In this document: piece by piece, positions 11,233 to 23,765 of the stretch | Numbering within the stretch: the stretch's first letter is position 1 | How the letters are laid out: every line of letters starts with the position of its first letter | NCBI GenBank assembly: GCA_964023275.1 | Contig: OZ029918.1 | Coordinates: forward strand, 14,640,355-14,704,354 | DNA from: Norana najaformis | Taxonomy: Eukaryota; Annelida; Clitellata; Crassiclitellata; Hormogastridae | DNA length: 64,000 bases | Direction of reading: 5' to 3' | Program-made: the position numbers and the translations under genes | Notes under the pieces: model-generated | The model's database searches: none | Told to the model about the DNA's origin: nothing | Seen by the model: only the letters and a program-made list of their open reading frames with translations

Positions 11233-13894
11233 CTGAAATATAAATAAATTAAGCCAATTAACGTCTTGAACATTCGAAACTAAACAAAACCTTATTTGTC
11301 TTCCTTTATCTCATTCTATTTTCCATTTCGTCTCTTATCGTAACTCACCTTGGCTTTTATTGGCTACCGTAGTTTCTTCGATTCTCTCTCTGCCTTCAGG
11401 TTCCTCTGTCTATGCTTCGTGCTCTCTAAGTCTCCTCATAATAAATTTATTTCACTCCCTTTTAGTCCTCCTCTTCATTCGGTTTTTTGTTCTTCTTCTC
11501 TTCATTCGTATATATGGACTGTCTCCGTCTTTGGTTGTTTTGCGTTCTACCCTTGATCTTCTTTTACCCCTTTGTTGGTTCTCTTCTCCTTTAATATTCC
11601 TTCCTTTCTAGATCTTATAGTTCACCACAATTTTCCACCATCATCTCTAAATTTCCTTATTCTTCCCAAAAGAAGAATAAGAACTATTTAGCAATAACTT
11701 TATTCCTCTTGCTGTTCTCTTCCTTCTGTTGGATACTATTTTCCTATTTGCCTTTTACGCTGCTTTTCTTAAATATATCTCACAACCTTCATCCACCAGT
11801 TTCTTTTCCTCTATCTATTATTAGGCCTATAATCCCTTTTCCCTTTTCCCTGTGATTCTCTTTCATCTTCTATTCCTCTTCTCCCTTCATTCATCCTCTC
11901 CCTCGCTCTGCCTCTTATTTCTTTGCCCAAGACAGACTCTTCCCTGCGGCCTTCACAGCCTTACATTCACAGTCTTCCTTCTCACCCTTCTCATCTCGCC
12001 ATCGCATAATATTTACCGATAATGTTCGTCGCTGTCCATTGAGATTCTTAGACGAGGCTTTAGATGACACTTAGACGAGAGTTGGCCATACACTCAATAT
12101 GTGTCAACAGGAAGTATTCATTTGATAAGCATCAACGTTCCTTTGCAAACATATGAGGCTCGCCTTCAAGCCTCGGCTAAGTCTCGTTTAAATCCCGTCT
12201 TAGTTTTGCTTAAGTAAAATGTCACAAACGCCGCTTTACTGGCGATGCCAAGTAAGTCCACCCGGTGATCGCTCATTTTACACTCTTCTATAAGCAACAG
12301 CGCTGAGAAGGTTAGTCTTGAAAGTAAAGGACATATCCGTTGCTATGACAACATCAATTCAACAACCGGATAAGCTTTCATTCGTATTTTATTGGTTAAT
12401 TGCCCTTATTACTCGCGTGCGGTCAATATATCTGAATATGAAGTGCAAAACAAGTGTGCGCAAACAACTTGTCCAGGATTCGTTACATGGACTGTGCTCG
12501 GCAGGCGCGAACTCGCAATCGTTGGATTATAGAACAGACCGAGGGCGCCGGTGAATTGCGTACACCTGGAACTGAATCTGTACGAAGAGGTGAACGGCTG
12601 AGGCACTTGCAAATTACTTCAATGCCCTCAACAGTTCAACATCTGACAACATCCTGTAGATGTAAATAAAACGTTTTTCTCTAAAAGGTTTTGTTAAAAT
12701 TCTCGTTCTCAACGTTTTCATTTTTGGGAACGTATTTTTTATTTGGTTTTTATAATTTTTCGAGTCGGTCTATTGTTCATGTTTGTTTTAAAACAAATTT
12801 GCTATACAGTAAAGACGATTTGTGAAAATTTTCAAGTACATCATGTATTTCATGTTATGTTGTTCCTTCTCTCAATGGATGACCGTGATTAATAGAAGGA
12901 AGATGCCATCAAAATTGGCTAACATGGCTTCGTTGCATCCCTCAGTAGGCTATCAACGTCTCTTATATTACGCCTATTATTTTTTGCATAAAACACGTAT
13001 TTTTAACCTTTTTTCGAGGCTCAATGATTTTTCTACATCCATACAGTAAAGTACTGTAAAGTATGCCGGTAATAGCACTTAGCGTTAATCTACTGGGCAG
13101 CAACTGTTAATCTCCTGAACAGCTAGTGCTAACCTCCAGGTAGTGTTAATCTCCTGACTACGTGCATCCATCGAGAGAGCTGCAAGAATTTTGATCGTAG
13201 GAGAAATTGCTTAACGTGACAGAAACATCGACTAGGAATGGATTTCAGTGGGCGAGAAAGCTGTCAGTAAACTGCCTTTGAAAGAAGTGAATGATTGACC
13301 CATTCAAACATTAGCTGCAACCGTGAATAGAACTGAGCCGATAAAAAGAACTTTTGATGAAACTGAAAGACACGAGAGACGACAATCAAGGGCAAGTCTG
13401 GAAGACGTGGAAACCAATGTGGTCGAGATCCTCGCATACAGAAAATATCTGAAAATACAGCGGCCAAAATGTAAAGTTTTTTAGATTAATAATCAGACGG
13501 ACCTGTGATGTTAGCACGCAGATTCATAGTGCGTTTTATTACCAGACAAGTTATGCTAGTGAACGTTCTAGCCACTCTAGTTTAAATGGTATATTCTAAG
13601 TCAGTGGAGAGATGTCCAGAAATGAAAAGCGAATAGGGCAGAAAGAGATATGTTGAAACAAGCACTTCTTCCTTTGGTGGCAACTGTACGACAATTATGT
13701 CAACCATCATACAAACTTACCATCACTTTACACCTTGCAATCTCTACGCAGGTCTTTCGCTCAAACTCAAAACACTCCTTTTCCGCAGATCCTATCTTGA
13801 TTCCTCTTCTTTCTCTTATCTACCCCGCAGATCCAATTCCAAACACCACCCACCGTAGCCGGCTGACTATCCGCCTGCCTAACTCTTGGATCTC

Positions 13895-14018
13895 AACCTG
13901 GAACCGAACCCTTCTTGCCTATCGATTTTTTCTTGACTGAGCGCCTGTGAATAAGCTGGTTCCCGCGACCCAGCTTTTGTTGGGCGTTGTAGAAATCTCG
14001 AATTTACGACTACGACTG
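13895..14018 (+). repeat. Dispersed repeat R2, copy 1
   Basis: About 124 bp, roughly 85% identical by eye to 38931-39052. Shared words in order: ACCTGGAACCGAAC, TTGCCTATCG, GAGCGCCTGTGAATAAGCTGG, GTTGGGCG, TGTAGAAATCTC, then TTACGA repeats. The end (GGGCG.TGTAGAA followed by short TTACGA units) resembles the GGCGCTATAGAAGTCATTAG tail seen elsewhere in the window, so it is likely a SINE-type tail. Confidence 0.75.
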
Positions 14019-16185
14019 TTTAAATCTTTTAAAGATTGTTTAGGTCTGGTTTAGGAGATAACAAGACCTCTACGCGTGCATGATTCTATATAGGTCTGTA
14101 TACAGATTGTTTCAAATTATAGGAACACGTGTAAGCGTGCAGTTATTCCATCCAATGGAGCGAAACGTATTTAGAATCGTGCGAGAGATATAGGAAAGAA
14201 GTGGACTTTAGAAGGCGAATGATTGAATACTTCACTTCAAAAGATATCTACTGCGCCGAGAGATATACCAATAATATGTTTAAAAGGCTACCTAATGTCA
14301 GCTTAGGTTGCCTGCTTGCACAGGTCACTTTATTATAACAGATTGGAAGAAAATCTAAGGACCGGTTGATTAACGTCAATTTAACTGTTTCTTGTAGATA
14401 AGAAATTTATGCCATGCATCGAAATGACTTGCACCTGCTTCACAGGACCTACAAAGATTTCCTACAACTGATGTTGATTTGATACTCGATTTTATAACAT
14501 GGTCATGTTGAAATCTAAAACAATGTGTGATTGTAATTGTAACTATAGTTGTAATAGGAAATTTATATGGAGCCGTTTTAATAGAAACTAATCGGAGGTG
14601 CTCTCTACGCTGATCTGAACGATGCTAGATGTCACTAAGGACAGAAATTTCATCAGTTAGCAAGCAATGCTCAGATAAACAGCGGTGGGCTTTCTTCCAG
14701 ACTTCACACATGACACTATGTTCAGATTATAATATGGACCAATGACCGTGTTTTTATTATATTTGATGGATTGATGGCGTATGGTCGCATTCGATTGCTG
14801 ACGACAATCAGCCATTCATCCCAGTAGTAATCGGGAATTCTAGTAGTTGCTTTTGATCTCAAAATTACATCAAATTGTTCCAATCAGTCATCCTTTCCGA
14901 CAACCTTCGAAACACCGCAAGGCCTTATACGGTTCGTGCGCACGTGGAGTGTAGATTTTATTTTAGGACAAGACCATTAAACTCAGACGAGCAGAGACTT
15001 ACGTGAGATCAGACCATTGACTGAAGTTGTACATCGCTTTTTACAGCGTGGTCCTCTGATTAGACCGTCCATGAACAGGTCAGACTTACGAAGGGATGTT
15101 GCCAAAAGCTCTTCTTCAAAGATAAACAAGGCGTTGAAAAATCAACGCCAGTGAATGAAAATCATGCTGGAAGAGACGCCTAAGTTGATGTAAAAGACGC
15201 TGTTTTTAAAAGGCGAAAAATAGCTGTAAATGAATTTGGATGATTGATTTGGTGGCAGTGGAAGCCCTCTCACTCGTCTCGCATTCAGATTTTATATCGA
15301 TCTGCATCTTGGACAGCTAAGCGAGTACAATGTCAAAAGATTCACGACAAGGATTATTGATAATCTCTGTCTCTCATCACATGCTTTCTTCTCTTATAGC
15401 CTTCGTGTGTTTTTTTCGTCTGCCTGATTTAGCCCTCTGTCTGTATGCCTTCCCGTGTGTCGTTCTCTGCCTGAATACCCGTCTGCGTCTCTTTTCTGCG
15501 TTGATGTCCTATTTTTCTACGGCCAGTGCATATTTTCTTTGCTATTGTTTCGCCTTCCTTTGTTTTAACAAGTGCGTTTCGACTGACGATAACCACGCAA
15601 TCAGTTCGTAAAATATTTGATCCTTTGTTCTTTAACGATTGTTTGTTAGCCGCACAAACAGCCATATGTCTTTTTAATATATTGCAAGTGATTTATATCA
15701 GGTTAGGTTCAATTATGTGCAGCTTTATTCTCTAGTTTATTCTGATTTGGATGAATCGAGGATTCTGTCCAGTTCTTGCTGCTTTCCAATTTCACTATGT
15801 TCCAGTGAGATCACGTAATTCACTCTACATGTCGTTCCGATTTTGACGTGGTCCATTTTACTTTTCTTTCCACTCGGGTTCAGCTTGATTCCTGAAGGGA
15901 TCAGTCTGTTCCGAGACTTCCATTCTTAAGTCTAGTTTGGGGTAATTTTCGACCTGCTTAGTCTGCTCTATTTCGAATTCGTTAATTAAGTCTAATTGAT
16001 TATTACCTAATTCTAATCTAATCTGAAAACTTTTATAGCGTCATTTTTTTCAAAAGCATAAGTCGATGATGCAGTCGTATTCTGCGTTTGATAGCAGGAT
16101 TCTGTCTACCTGTCGTGAAGCTCTTCACCAATTACACATGTACGGCATATTAGAAATATTAGTCAATCAACGTAGTAATGCTCTC

Positions 16186-16228
16186 GTCCCATTAGCAGAG
16201 TATCTGATGGATTTCCTGCTAATGGGAC
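16186..16228. repeat. Perfect 13-bp inverted repeat
   Basis: GTCCCATTAGCAG at 16186-16198 and its exact reverse complement at 16216-16228, with a 17-bp loop. Could be a small fold-back element; no flanking duplication recognised. Confidence 0.85.
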
Positions 16229-16882
16229 GTCATTGTCATTTCACTTTATTCTTGAACATTTCAGATTATTGATAATAACACCGGTGATCGTTCTGACAGC
16301 CGTCTAAGTATCGACCGCTTGCACTTAGAATGGAGGATATACATGCAGGACGTTTTAGCCAATTATGCTCACGGGGAATGGAGATTCCGGGCAGGGTGTT
16401 GTAACCAATTATGTCCACGCAAATGTTCGAATGCTGCGTCAGCTTCAAAGGGCTGTTGAAGTAATGACGACAGCTGATGATCTAAATCGAGATGAAGTTG
16501 TACAAGATAATCGCGCTTTATTGAGCCAATCTATCACAACAGTAGTCCTTGCAGTATCCGTCCTCTCCTGGAACTGGAACTGGAAGATCATTTGGTTCCG
16601 GAGACCAGATCTCGCCTTGCTGTATATGAATGGTTCACTAGCAAAAGCCGATTTCAAAAATCGTACTGGGATGTGTTTGCTGAAGAAGGAAGAACCGGTC
16701 AACTATTCTGCATCTCTGGTGAGTTTCCTTGAAGTTGCGCTATACGAATTTGCGATTACAGTTACAATTACAATCACAAGTGAGGTCTGATACATTCAGT
16801 TCTAATCAGGTTCTTATCGAGCATGTGTACATATGTATAAAAATGCGACAAACAATGTATTATGACACCTGATATAGCGATA

Positions 16883-17030
<148 letters not shown>

Positions 17031-17164
17031 TGGTATGAGGGGTTAGCATAGTACATATATCCACTGTATGTTCCGTTTTGTCAATAAATATTGCACCTGA
17101 TCAGCGGACAATGTGTGTCTTGCGGTGTCTGGCTCAATAGGGCAGCGTTGGGTTTTCGGGTGTT

Positions 17165-17420
17165 GTTGTTCTCGGTAGCTGTTCAAAGCTTTGGAATTCT
17201 CTGTCCAGTTCAGGTCATTCCTTCGATTCTTTGATGTCCTTCGGGTCTAAACTTAGGACTCAGTTCTTTCAACTTGCTTACCCACCATAGTCTAACTTCT
17301 GGTTTTTCTGACCTACAGGAATTCGACCTGGCTTTTCCAACGTGTTCTTTGATTAACTTTAAGTGACCATCGATTGATGCCTTGGGTATCATGATAGCGA
17401 TGCTATAGAAGTCATTATAT
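17165..17420 (-). repeat. SINE-like repeat R3, copy without clear tRNA head
   Basis: Diverged relative of 31850-32175. Shared words in order (plus strand): TGGAATTC, TGATGTC.TTC.GGTCT, ATTGATG.C.TG.GTAT, GATA.CG..GCT.TAGAAGT. The end ATGATAGCGATGCTATAGAA followed by GTCATTATATTA is also close to 59900-59934. Confidence 0.55.
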
Positions 17421-18358
17421 TAAATTATATTAGATGATATAGCGCCTTTTAGAAACCTAAAAAAGTGCTGCTTTGATTTATGTGATTTAGATCCAACCAG
17501 TGAAGTCAAATTCACTTTATTCCGACTCCTGCTAAGTCTAAACCAGTCATGTCTAGTCCGATTCACTGAAATCGAAACCTATCAAACCGGATCAATCTAT
17601 CGGAAACCGGTTCATTTCATCCGATCTAAATCGATATAAGGCCTATTCGAATCTAGTTCAACTGAATTCCGAGAAATTAGCTCCTATGTTCCATGTTCCG
17701 AGCGCAAGCAAACTATAACGGACGGACGGACGGATGGACAGAGGGACGGACGGACGGACGAACCGTCTCCAATAGCATCCCCACTGACTAATGTCGTCCG
17801 CTTAACACGAGAGCCCAACACAACGTCCGAATAATAAAGACAGCGAGAATCCCGTCACAAATGAGTCACCCAACGACAAAAGCCGATGCAACAAATGTCT
17901 CCACACCTCCTCTCCAAACACTGATACTCGTTGCTATATAATATATATGTGGACTATCCGTACATAATTAACATATATATATAATATGCATTTATATATG
18001 TATACGTGGTACACGATTGATCGAGCCCGAGGGTGAAAAAGCGGAGGGATAAACAGATACATAGCTATATAGGCAAACGAGTAGACATAGGCGGAGAGGT
18101 AATCCTGGTACATACATATTGATCAAATATAAATCATCTACATTACTCATTCTGGAAACAATGCGAATGAAGAATTGTAATTTGTAATCGCAAATTTATA
18201 CAGCGCCCCAGCAAGAGAAACTCATCTCCCGACCTGACAACACAAAACCACGATCGAAGAGAACGGTTTTCAAGCGCTTGCGGAAAAGAAGCAGAGACCA
18301 AGAAACTCATGTCGCCGGTTGCTAGGCAACTGATTCTAGAAAGATGGACCTTGATGGA

Positions 18359-18797
18359 CCAACCAGAGCAAAACTTCTCTGTTGGACCGTGGAAGTTCGG
18401 GCGGGCGGAACGACCAAGTTCCCTTGCGCAGTAGAGCGAAGAAATCTGCGACCGGGGAAGAAATAGGCAGAGAGGCAGCAAGCACTTGAGATGTCTGAAC
18501 CCTCTTCTCCACTAAAGAGGTAGACTCCACTGCTGGGCCACGAGTGTAGTCATCCGCAATGATCAGCCGCAGCCCCAAAGAAGAAAGGTCTTGGTTTATA
18601 TCAGCGGAATAGGGGATAAGAGCAGAGACCCTAGGATAGAACCCCGAGGAAGACCAAGAGAGACCATGGACCTGTCAGACCTTGAAGAACCAAAAATCAC
18701 TCCACAAATAAGTCCTTGATAAGAAACGGTGGCAGCGGGGGTTGAGCTTGACGGCGACGACTGCAGCCAACCAGAGCAAAACTTCTCTGTTGGACCG
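18359..18797. repeat. Duplicated 31-bp hairpin sequence
   Basis: The same 31 bases occur at 18359-18389 and 18767-18797, 408 bp apart. They start CCAACCAGAGC and end CTCTGTTGGACCG, and each copy can fold on itself (CCAAC-AGAG with CTCTGTTGG). The sequence between has ORFs on the minus strand but no known domain. Confidence 0.8.
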
Positions 18798-20107
18798 GTT
18801 GAACAACGGACTGAGTTAATCTTTGACCTATGAACTCCAGCTAGACCGTCGCCGTAAATAACAGTTGTGTGGAGCTTTGAGTTGTAGCAGAGCGGCCAAG
18901 GACTCTGAAGAGCGAGGAAAGTAGTCGGGGGTTGTCTTTGTCTCGTTCAGTCACCTTTTCCCAGTAAAGCGGATAGAATTTAGCAGAGCGCGATTTCAGT
19001 CGACATGAAGTGGAAATGTTCTCAACGAGCGACCGAGAGCCATGCATTCATCAGATGCACAGTTCCAATTAATGCGTTTATTATCATTAGGAGTGGCATT
19101 GTTTGCCTGATCGATAAGCGCAACGGCCCTTCAGCCTGCATGTCCGCTGCAACCAAAGCGAGAAGCAACAACCCGTCCAACGAACTGTAGCCATCTCACA
19201 CGTTCGACTGCTGTCACCGACGGGAGGCACTCTGAGAGCCATCGCCGATGAAAACATTAGGCAGTCATTTTATTTCAGTGCTTTCAAACTCTTTATCTAG
19301 ACATCTTATCGTCACTTGAAATGTAATGTAACCGAGCATTTATGTTGCGCCAGGTCACGTAAAGACTACTGAGTGGTACAGTATATAGCTACAAACGGGA
19401 CAATTTACAAAGAGTAAAAGAAATCGTTTGTAGTTTCAGGAGCTGAAAGAATCAAGGTAGAAGACCTCTATGAAGAGAATTAAAGACTGGTTGGCTGGTT
19501 CTATTCGAGATTTAGATGGGTATAAAAGAGGTCATAAGAAAATATTTTCTCTTTGCCGTTATGCTCGCCGAGAAAATGGCTTCGATTTTGGCTACAAACC
19601 AACGTTCAACAGTTAACCTCGAAAACTTCTGTTCATTTGTTAGTACGACTTCATTTAAATACTTGAAATGTAAATAAATAAGTTAATCATTCAATTTCGA
19701 AAGAGATCGAGAATCACACCCAACGCAGTTTTGTCTACAGTCAACCTTCACCAGAATGAGGAGGGCCACTCCTGTGCTGCTTCATGGAATCTAAGTTTAG
19801 ATTGGAGCAATCATCAAATCGATAGACTGTCTGTTGGCACAGGTACTTCTGATGTTATTACTTCAGCGTTGAATCCGGTTTTTAATTATTTGTTGCTGTA
19901 ATTAGAATATTGCACGAAATCCGCGAAGACAGAGTTCACGCACTAGGCAATACCTGACATGAATAGCCTAATGTTAAAATATGATGTGTGCAGACGGTTT
20001 CGAACTGAGTAATTGGTTAACTCTTACGGTTTTGTCATAAAACTTAGGCTTCAATGTTCTGTTCTATGAGTTCGTGGTAATTAGTATTAGCATCAATTAC
20101 TAAAGAT

Positions 20108-20480
20108 AATAATAATAATAATTAGTAACTTCTAATGCGCCGGTGTGTAATGTACAAGGCATCAACCGATGGCTCACAAAAGCCAAGCCGCTATAAGGTC
20201 AATATATCCAGAAGGTCAGTACACAAGACAGAGAGGCAGCCTAGAGCGGATAAGCAATTTGAAACAGGTACGTTTTAAGCTGAGAACGAAATGACAGAAG
20301 CGACTGCAGCAGAACGAAGAGACAGAGGGAGGGAGTTCCAAAAGTTAGGTCCAGCAACCGAAAAAGTCCGTTTACCCAGAACGGTTCTAGTCCAAGATAT
20401 GACGAGAGAAAGACAATTAGATGACCTTGCAGAATAATGGTAAGTCTGGAGAATAAGGACTGATTTTAAGTAGTGTGGTT
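20108..20480 (+). repeat. Dispersed element with AAT-repeat head
   Basis: Starts with a short (AAT)n run, then TTCTAATGCGCCGGTGTGTA, and contains GGGAGGGAGTTCCAAAAG, GTCCAGCAACCGAAAAAG and GGTTCTAGTCCAAGATATGA. From general knowledge, similar phrases occur in common dispersed repeats of marine invertebrates. A related start (AAT repeat then GATTTAAAGAGCGCC) lies at about 51246-51375. Confidence 0.4.
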
Positions 20481-21383
20481 GATTAAAGAGATAGTTACTG
20501 TAAAATAGTACTAATAACTACTATGAACACCATAAACAATAATAAACAAATCAGATTCAATAACTGTTAACTTATGCTGAATAAAGGCTGCTTAATAATT
20601 AACGACTTACAATGAAGTATTAAAAGAAATAATAAATAAATTGCAATGGATAATAATCCTTTGCACAGATGGCAAATAATAATAAAGAAATTTAGTAACG
20701 TTGTTCCTCAGCTTTGTTTGCAGTGGCCTCTAGTTACCATCTGTCGTTTTCTTATCGTCTGGATTGGTCTGGGATAACACTGGCCAACAGAAAAATTTTT
20801 TTTTTCTTGTTGCCTTCGGTTTTAGACCTGTTCTTGGGGTAATTTTGGGCGCTGATTCAGAAAATGTCATTGGATTGAGTGCATCAGGTCTAGTTTCTGA
20901 GATATCGTCGATTTTGTAAAGAAAACCCAGTCCACTGTTTAAACGATGTCTTTGGCAAAACTAAAATGTCATAATAAGCTTTATTTATGGCTAATTATAA
21001 TTCTTGCTGATTCATATAATGCCTACATCCTTATAATGTAAAATCAGCATATCTTGCCGCGTGCTGAGATATTGCTGATTCAACGAAATAACTATTCCGT
21101 AGCCTACAGCTTACTCAGCACTAAATTCATGGCCTCATTTAGAATTTATTTGTGCTTATACAGCGTTTCATGGTTTCGAACTATGTAAATAGATTATGCT
21201 GAAGTCAGCATTTATAGCCTATATAAACCGCCTCCTGAAAGCTAGAGCAGCCGCAGTCATCTTAGGGCATATTAAGAGTTGGTCGCAAGAACAATCTGTG
21301 AATGTGAGCATTAAATAACTACATGTTCTTACTATTTTTTAGGTTAGTCATTTAATTCCTCAGATGCGAACATCCTTAAGGTT

Positions 21384-23109
21384 ATGGCTACTTCCAGACG
21401 GAGCTGCATTAACCATCCAGACATATTCTGCTACATTTGTGGGGAATACACACTAAAAGCAAACAGGAAACCGATTTCTGAGTTTGTAAAAAGAGCATAT
21501 GTAGGTTATTTTGGTGTCAAACTTGGAGATCAAGATAAGCAATGGGCTCCTCATACAGTATGCAAAACTTGTATTGAACAATTGTGCCACTGGACAATTG
21601 GAAAGAGAAGCTGCCTGAAATTTGGTGTACCGATGGTTTGGAGGGAACAGATAAACCACTTCGACGACTGTTACTTTTGTATGGTTAATATCATAGGCAT
21701 CAATCGAAATAATCGTCACAAGTTGTCTTACCCTGATATACCTTCAGCCAGGAGACCTGTTCCGCATTCGGATATTGTACCAGTTCCACCTTTTCGCGAA
21801 CTACCTCAGCTCTCAGACGATGAGACTTGCATGTCCAATATCGGACAAGATGACGAAAGTGAAGAAAGTGGGGGCAGTGACAGTGATTTCCAATCAACTT
21901 CACACAGTGAACGTTTTGACCAAAGAGAGTTGAGTGATCTGATCAGGGACTTAAATCTTTCCAAAGAGTCCTCTGAATTGCTTGCGTCCAGACTAAAGGA
22001 AAAGAATGCACTTCAGCCTGGAACGAAAATTACAATTTATAGAAACAGAGAAAAGGATTTGCTGCCATTCTTTACCGAAGACAACAACCTAGTATTCTGT
22101 AATGACATCAGCAACTTATTGAAGAAAATTGGTCTGTCGGATTACAGCCCAGATGAGTGGCGTCTTTTTATCGACAGTTCAAAACGTAGTCTGAAATGTG
22201 TGCTTTTAAATAACGGCAACAAATTTGGTTCTATTCCAATCGGTCACTCCACCAGGATGAAAGAAGAGTACAATGCCATCTCTTTAGTACTGGAAAAGAT
22301 AAAATACAAAGAACATCAATGGGTAATTTGTGTAGACTTGAAGATGGTAAATTTCCTCCTTGGTCAACAAAGTTTTCCTCCTTGGTCAACAAAGTGGCTA
22401 CACAAAGTATCCCTGCTTTTTGTGTCTTTGGGACAGTAGAGCCAAGCATGAACATTGGACAAGAAAAGATTGGCCTTCGAGGAAAGACATGGTGGTTGGA
22501 GCTCAAAATGTAATCAAGGAATCTTTGGTGGCACGAGATAGGATCATACTGCCACCACTACATATAAAGCTAGGCCTGATGAAACAATTTGTCAGGGCTT
22601 TGAATAAAGAAGGTTCATGCTTCGAATACATAGTACACAAGTTACCAGGAATTACAATGGAAAAATTGAAGGCTGGAATCTTCGATGGTCCACAGATCAG
22701 GCAACTTATGAATGACCCACTTTTCATACCATCAATGAATGAAATCGAATCTTGTGCCTGGTCTTCCTTTGTTCTTGTAACTAAAAATTTTCTTGGCAAC
22801 AAGAAGGCAGACAATTATGCACAACTAGTAGAGGATATGCTTCTTCATTTCAACAAGCTTGGCTGCAACATGAGCATTAAAGTCCATTATCTCCACAGTC
22901 ACTTAGATCGCTTTCCAGAGAATCTTGGTGACTTCAGCGAAGAGCAAGGTGAAAGATTTCACCAAGACATCAAAACAATGGAAAATCGATATCAAGGAAG
23001 ATGGGATGCACACATGATGGCAGACTATTGCTGGAATATTATGCGCGATTGTTCCGGCAGATGCCACACTCGGAAATCGTACAAAAGGAGCTTCTTCGGT
23101 GTCGAATGA
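21384..23109 (+). pseudogene. Transposon-like zinc-binding protein gene, frameshifted by a 22-bp duplication
   Basis: Two overlapping frames (21384-about 22373 and about 22360-23109) together cover one protein of about 567 residues. It resembles a large uncharacterised family that is multicopy in many invertebrates. Visible features: three CxxC pairs (Cys16/19, 60/63, 96/99), likely zinc-binding; a GVKLGDQDKQWAPH motif; FGVPMVWRE; an acidic Ser/Asp-rich linker (about 150-175); then LLGQQSGYTKYPCFLCLWDS and a C-terminal part with DHRF-like and YCWN motifs. The break is exact: the 22 bases at 22352-22373 are repeated without change at 22374-22395, shifting the frame. Otherwise the gene is almost intact, so the lesion is probably recent. 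A TATATAAA at 21220-21227 and an initiator-like TCATCT at 21257 lie upstream and may be a promoter. It lies in ferlin intron 1, antisense to the ferlin. Function unknown; mobile-element origin is inferred. Confidence 0.8.
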
Positions 23110-23584
23110 CTTGAAATTTTTATAACAAACTTGTTCTGTTTGGTATCATATAAGTACTGGGATAATAGATGCCGTCGTCTGCAGCAAGGCTATCTGTCTG
23201 ACTGCAAAGGATACTATCAGTCTCGTTAAAATGAGCATCATGACGGCTGACGAATGTCTTGCTAACTCACTGAACCGAAAAGTATCCTTCTGGGAAACCG
23301 GTTCTCACTTCTTCCGTTCAGATGGGGATGAGGAAGGATCGGTCCCAGTGAGCGGTCGATGCTTTGCACTGTACATCCTGGATCTGATCGTCTGCGTTTG
23401 CCGCACTTAATGCGCCACTTCAGCTAAATGATATGCTATCTCTCTCTGGGGGTCAGATGATGAGTTTGGTCAGCAATTCCCGCTGTGCCTGTGTAAACCG
23501 ATGGGGGTTTCTTTTTCCATATGAAGAACGATTAAGCCAATTGAGCTAAACCTTTAATCGACGTTGCTATGGAATGCCCAGTAG

Positions 23585-23765
23585 TAGTAGAAATTCAGTT
23601 TATGGCGGTTTAAAGAGGAGCTTAATAGCTGCCATCCACGACTGCAACTCCGCCAAGGCAGTGAACAACAACTGCACAGACGAGTGACAATACAAATTGT
23701 CAAACGAAGTAGAAATCTGAGTATCATCCGCATAGAAATGATAATCCAGTGAGTGATTAACGTGC
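23585..23765 (-). pseudogene. LINE reverse transcriptase fragment with YADD box
   Basis: Minus-strand frame reading DYHFYADDTQISTSF, then about 25 residues later LQSWMAAIKL and, after a stop, TEFLLLLG. This is the order around the reverse-transcriptase catalytic centre of CR1/L2-like non-LTR elements (YADDTQ, then WM..NKL.LN..KTE). The YADD aspartates (codons at 23723-23734) are intact, but only a short piece of the polymerase remains and the KLN..KTE region holds a stop. Its sequence differs from the other two LINE fragments in the window. Confidence 0.7.

Noticed and set aside
16365..16790. 141-codon plus-strand ORF
   Set aside because: No recognisable domain, ends in a simple ACAATT-type repeat and no splice context; not enough to call a gene.
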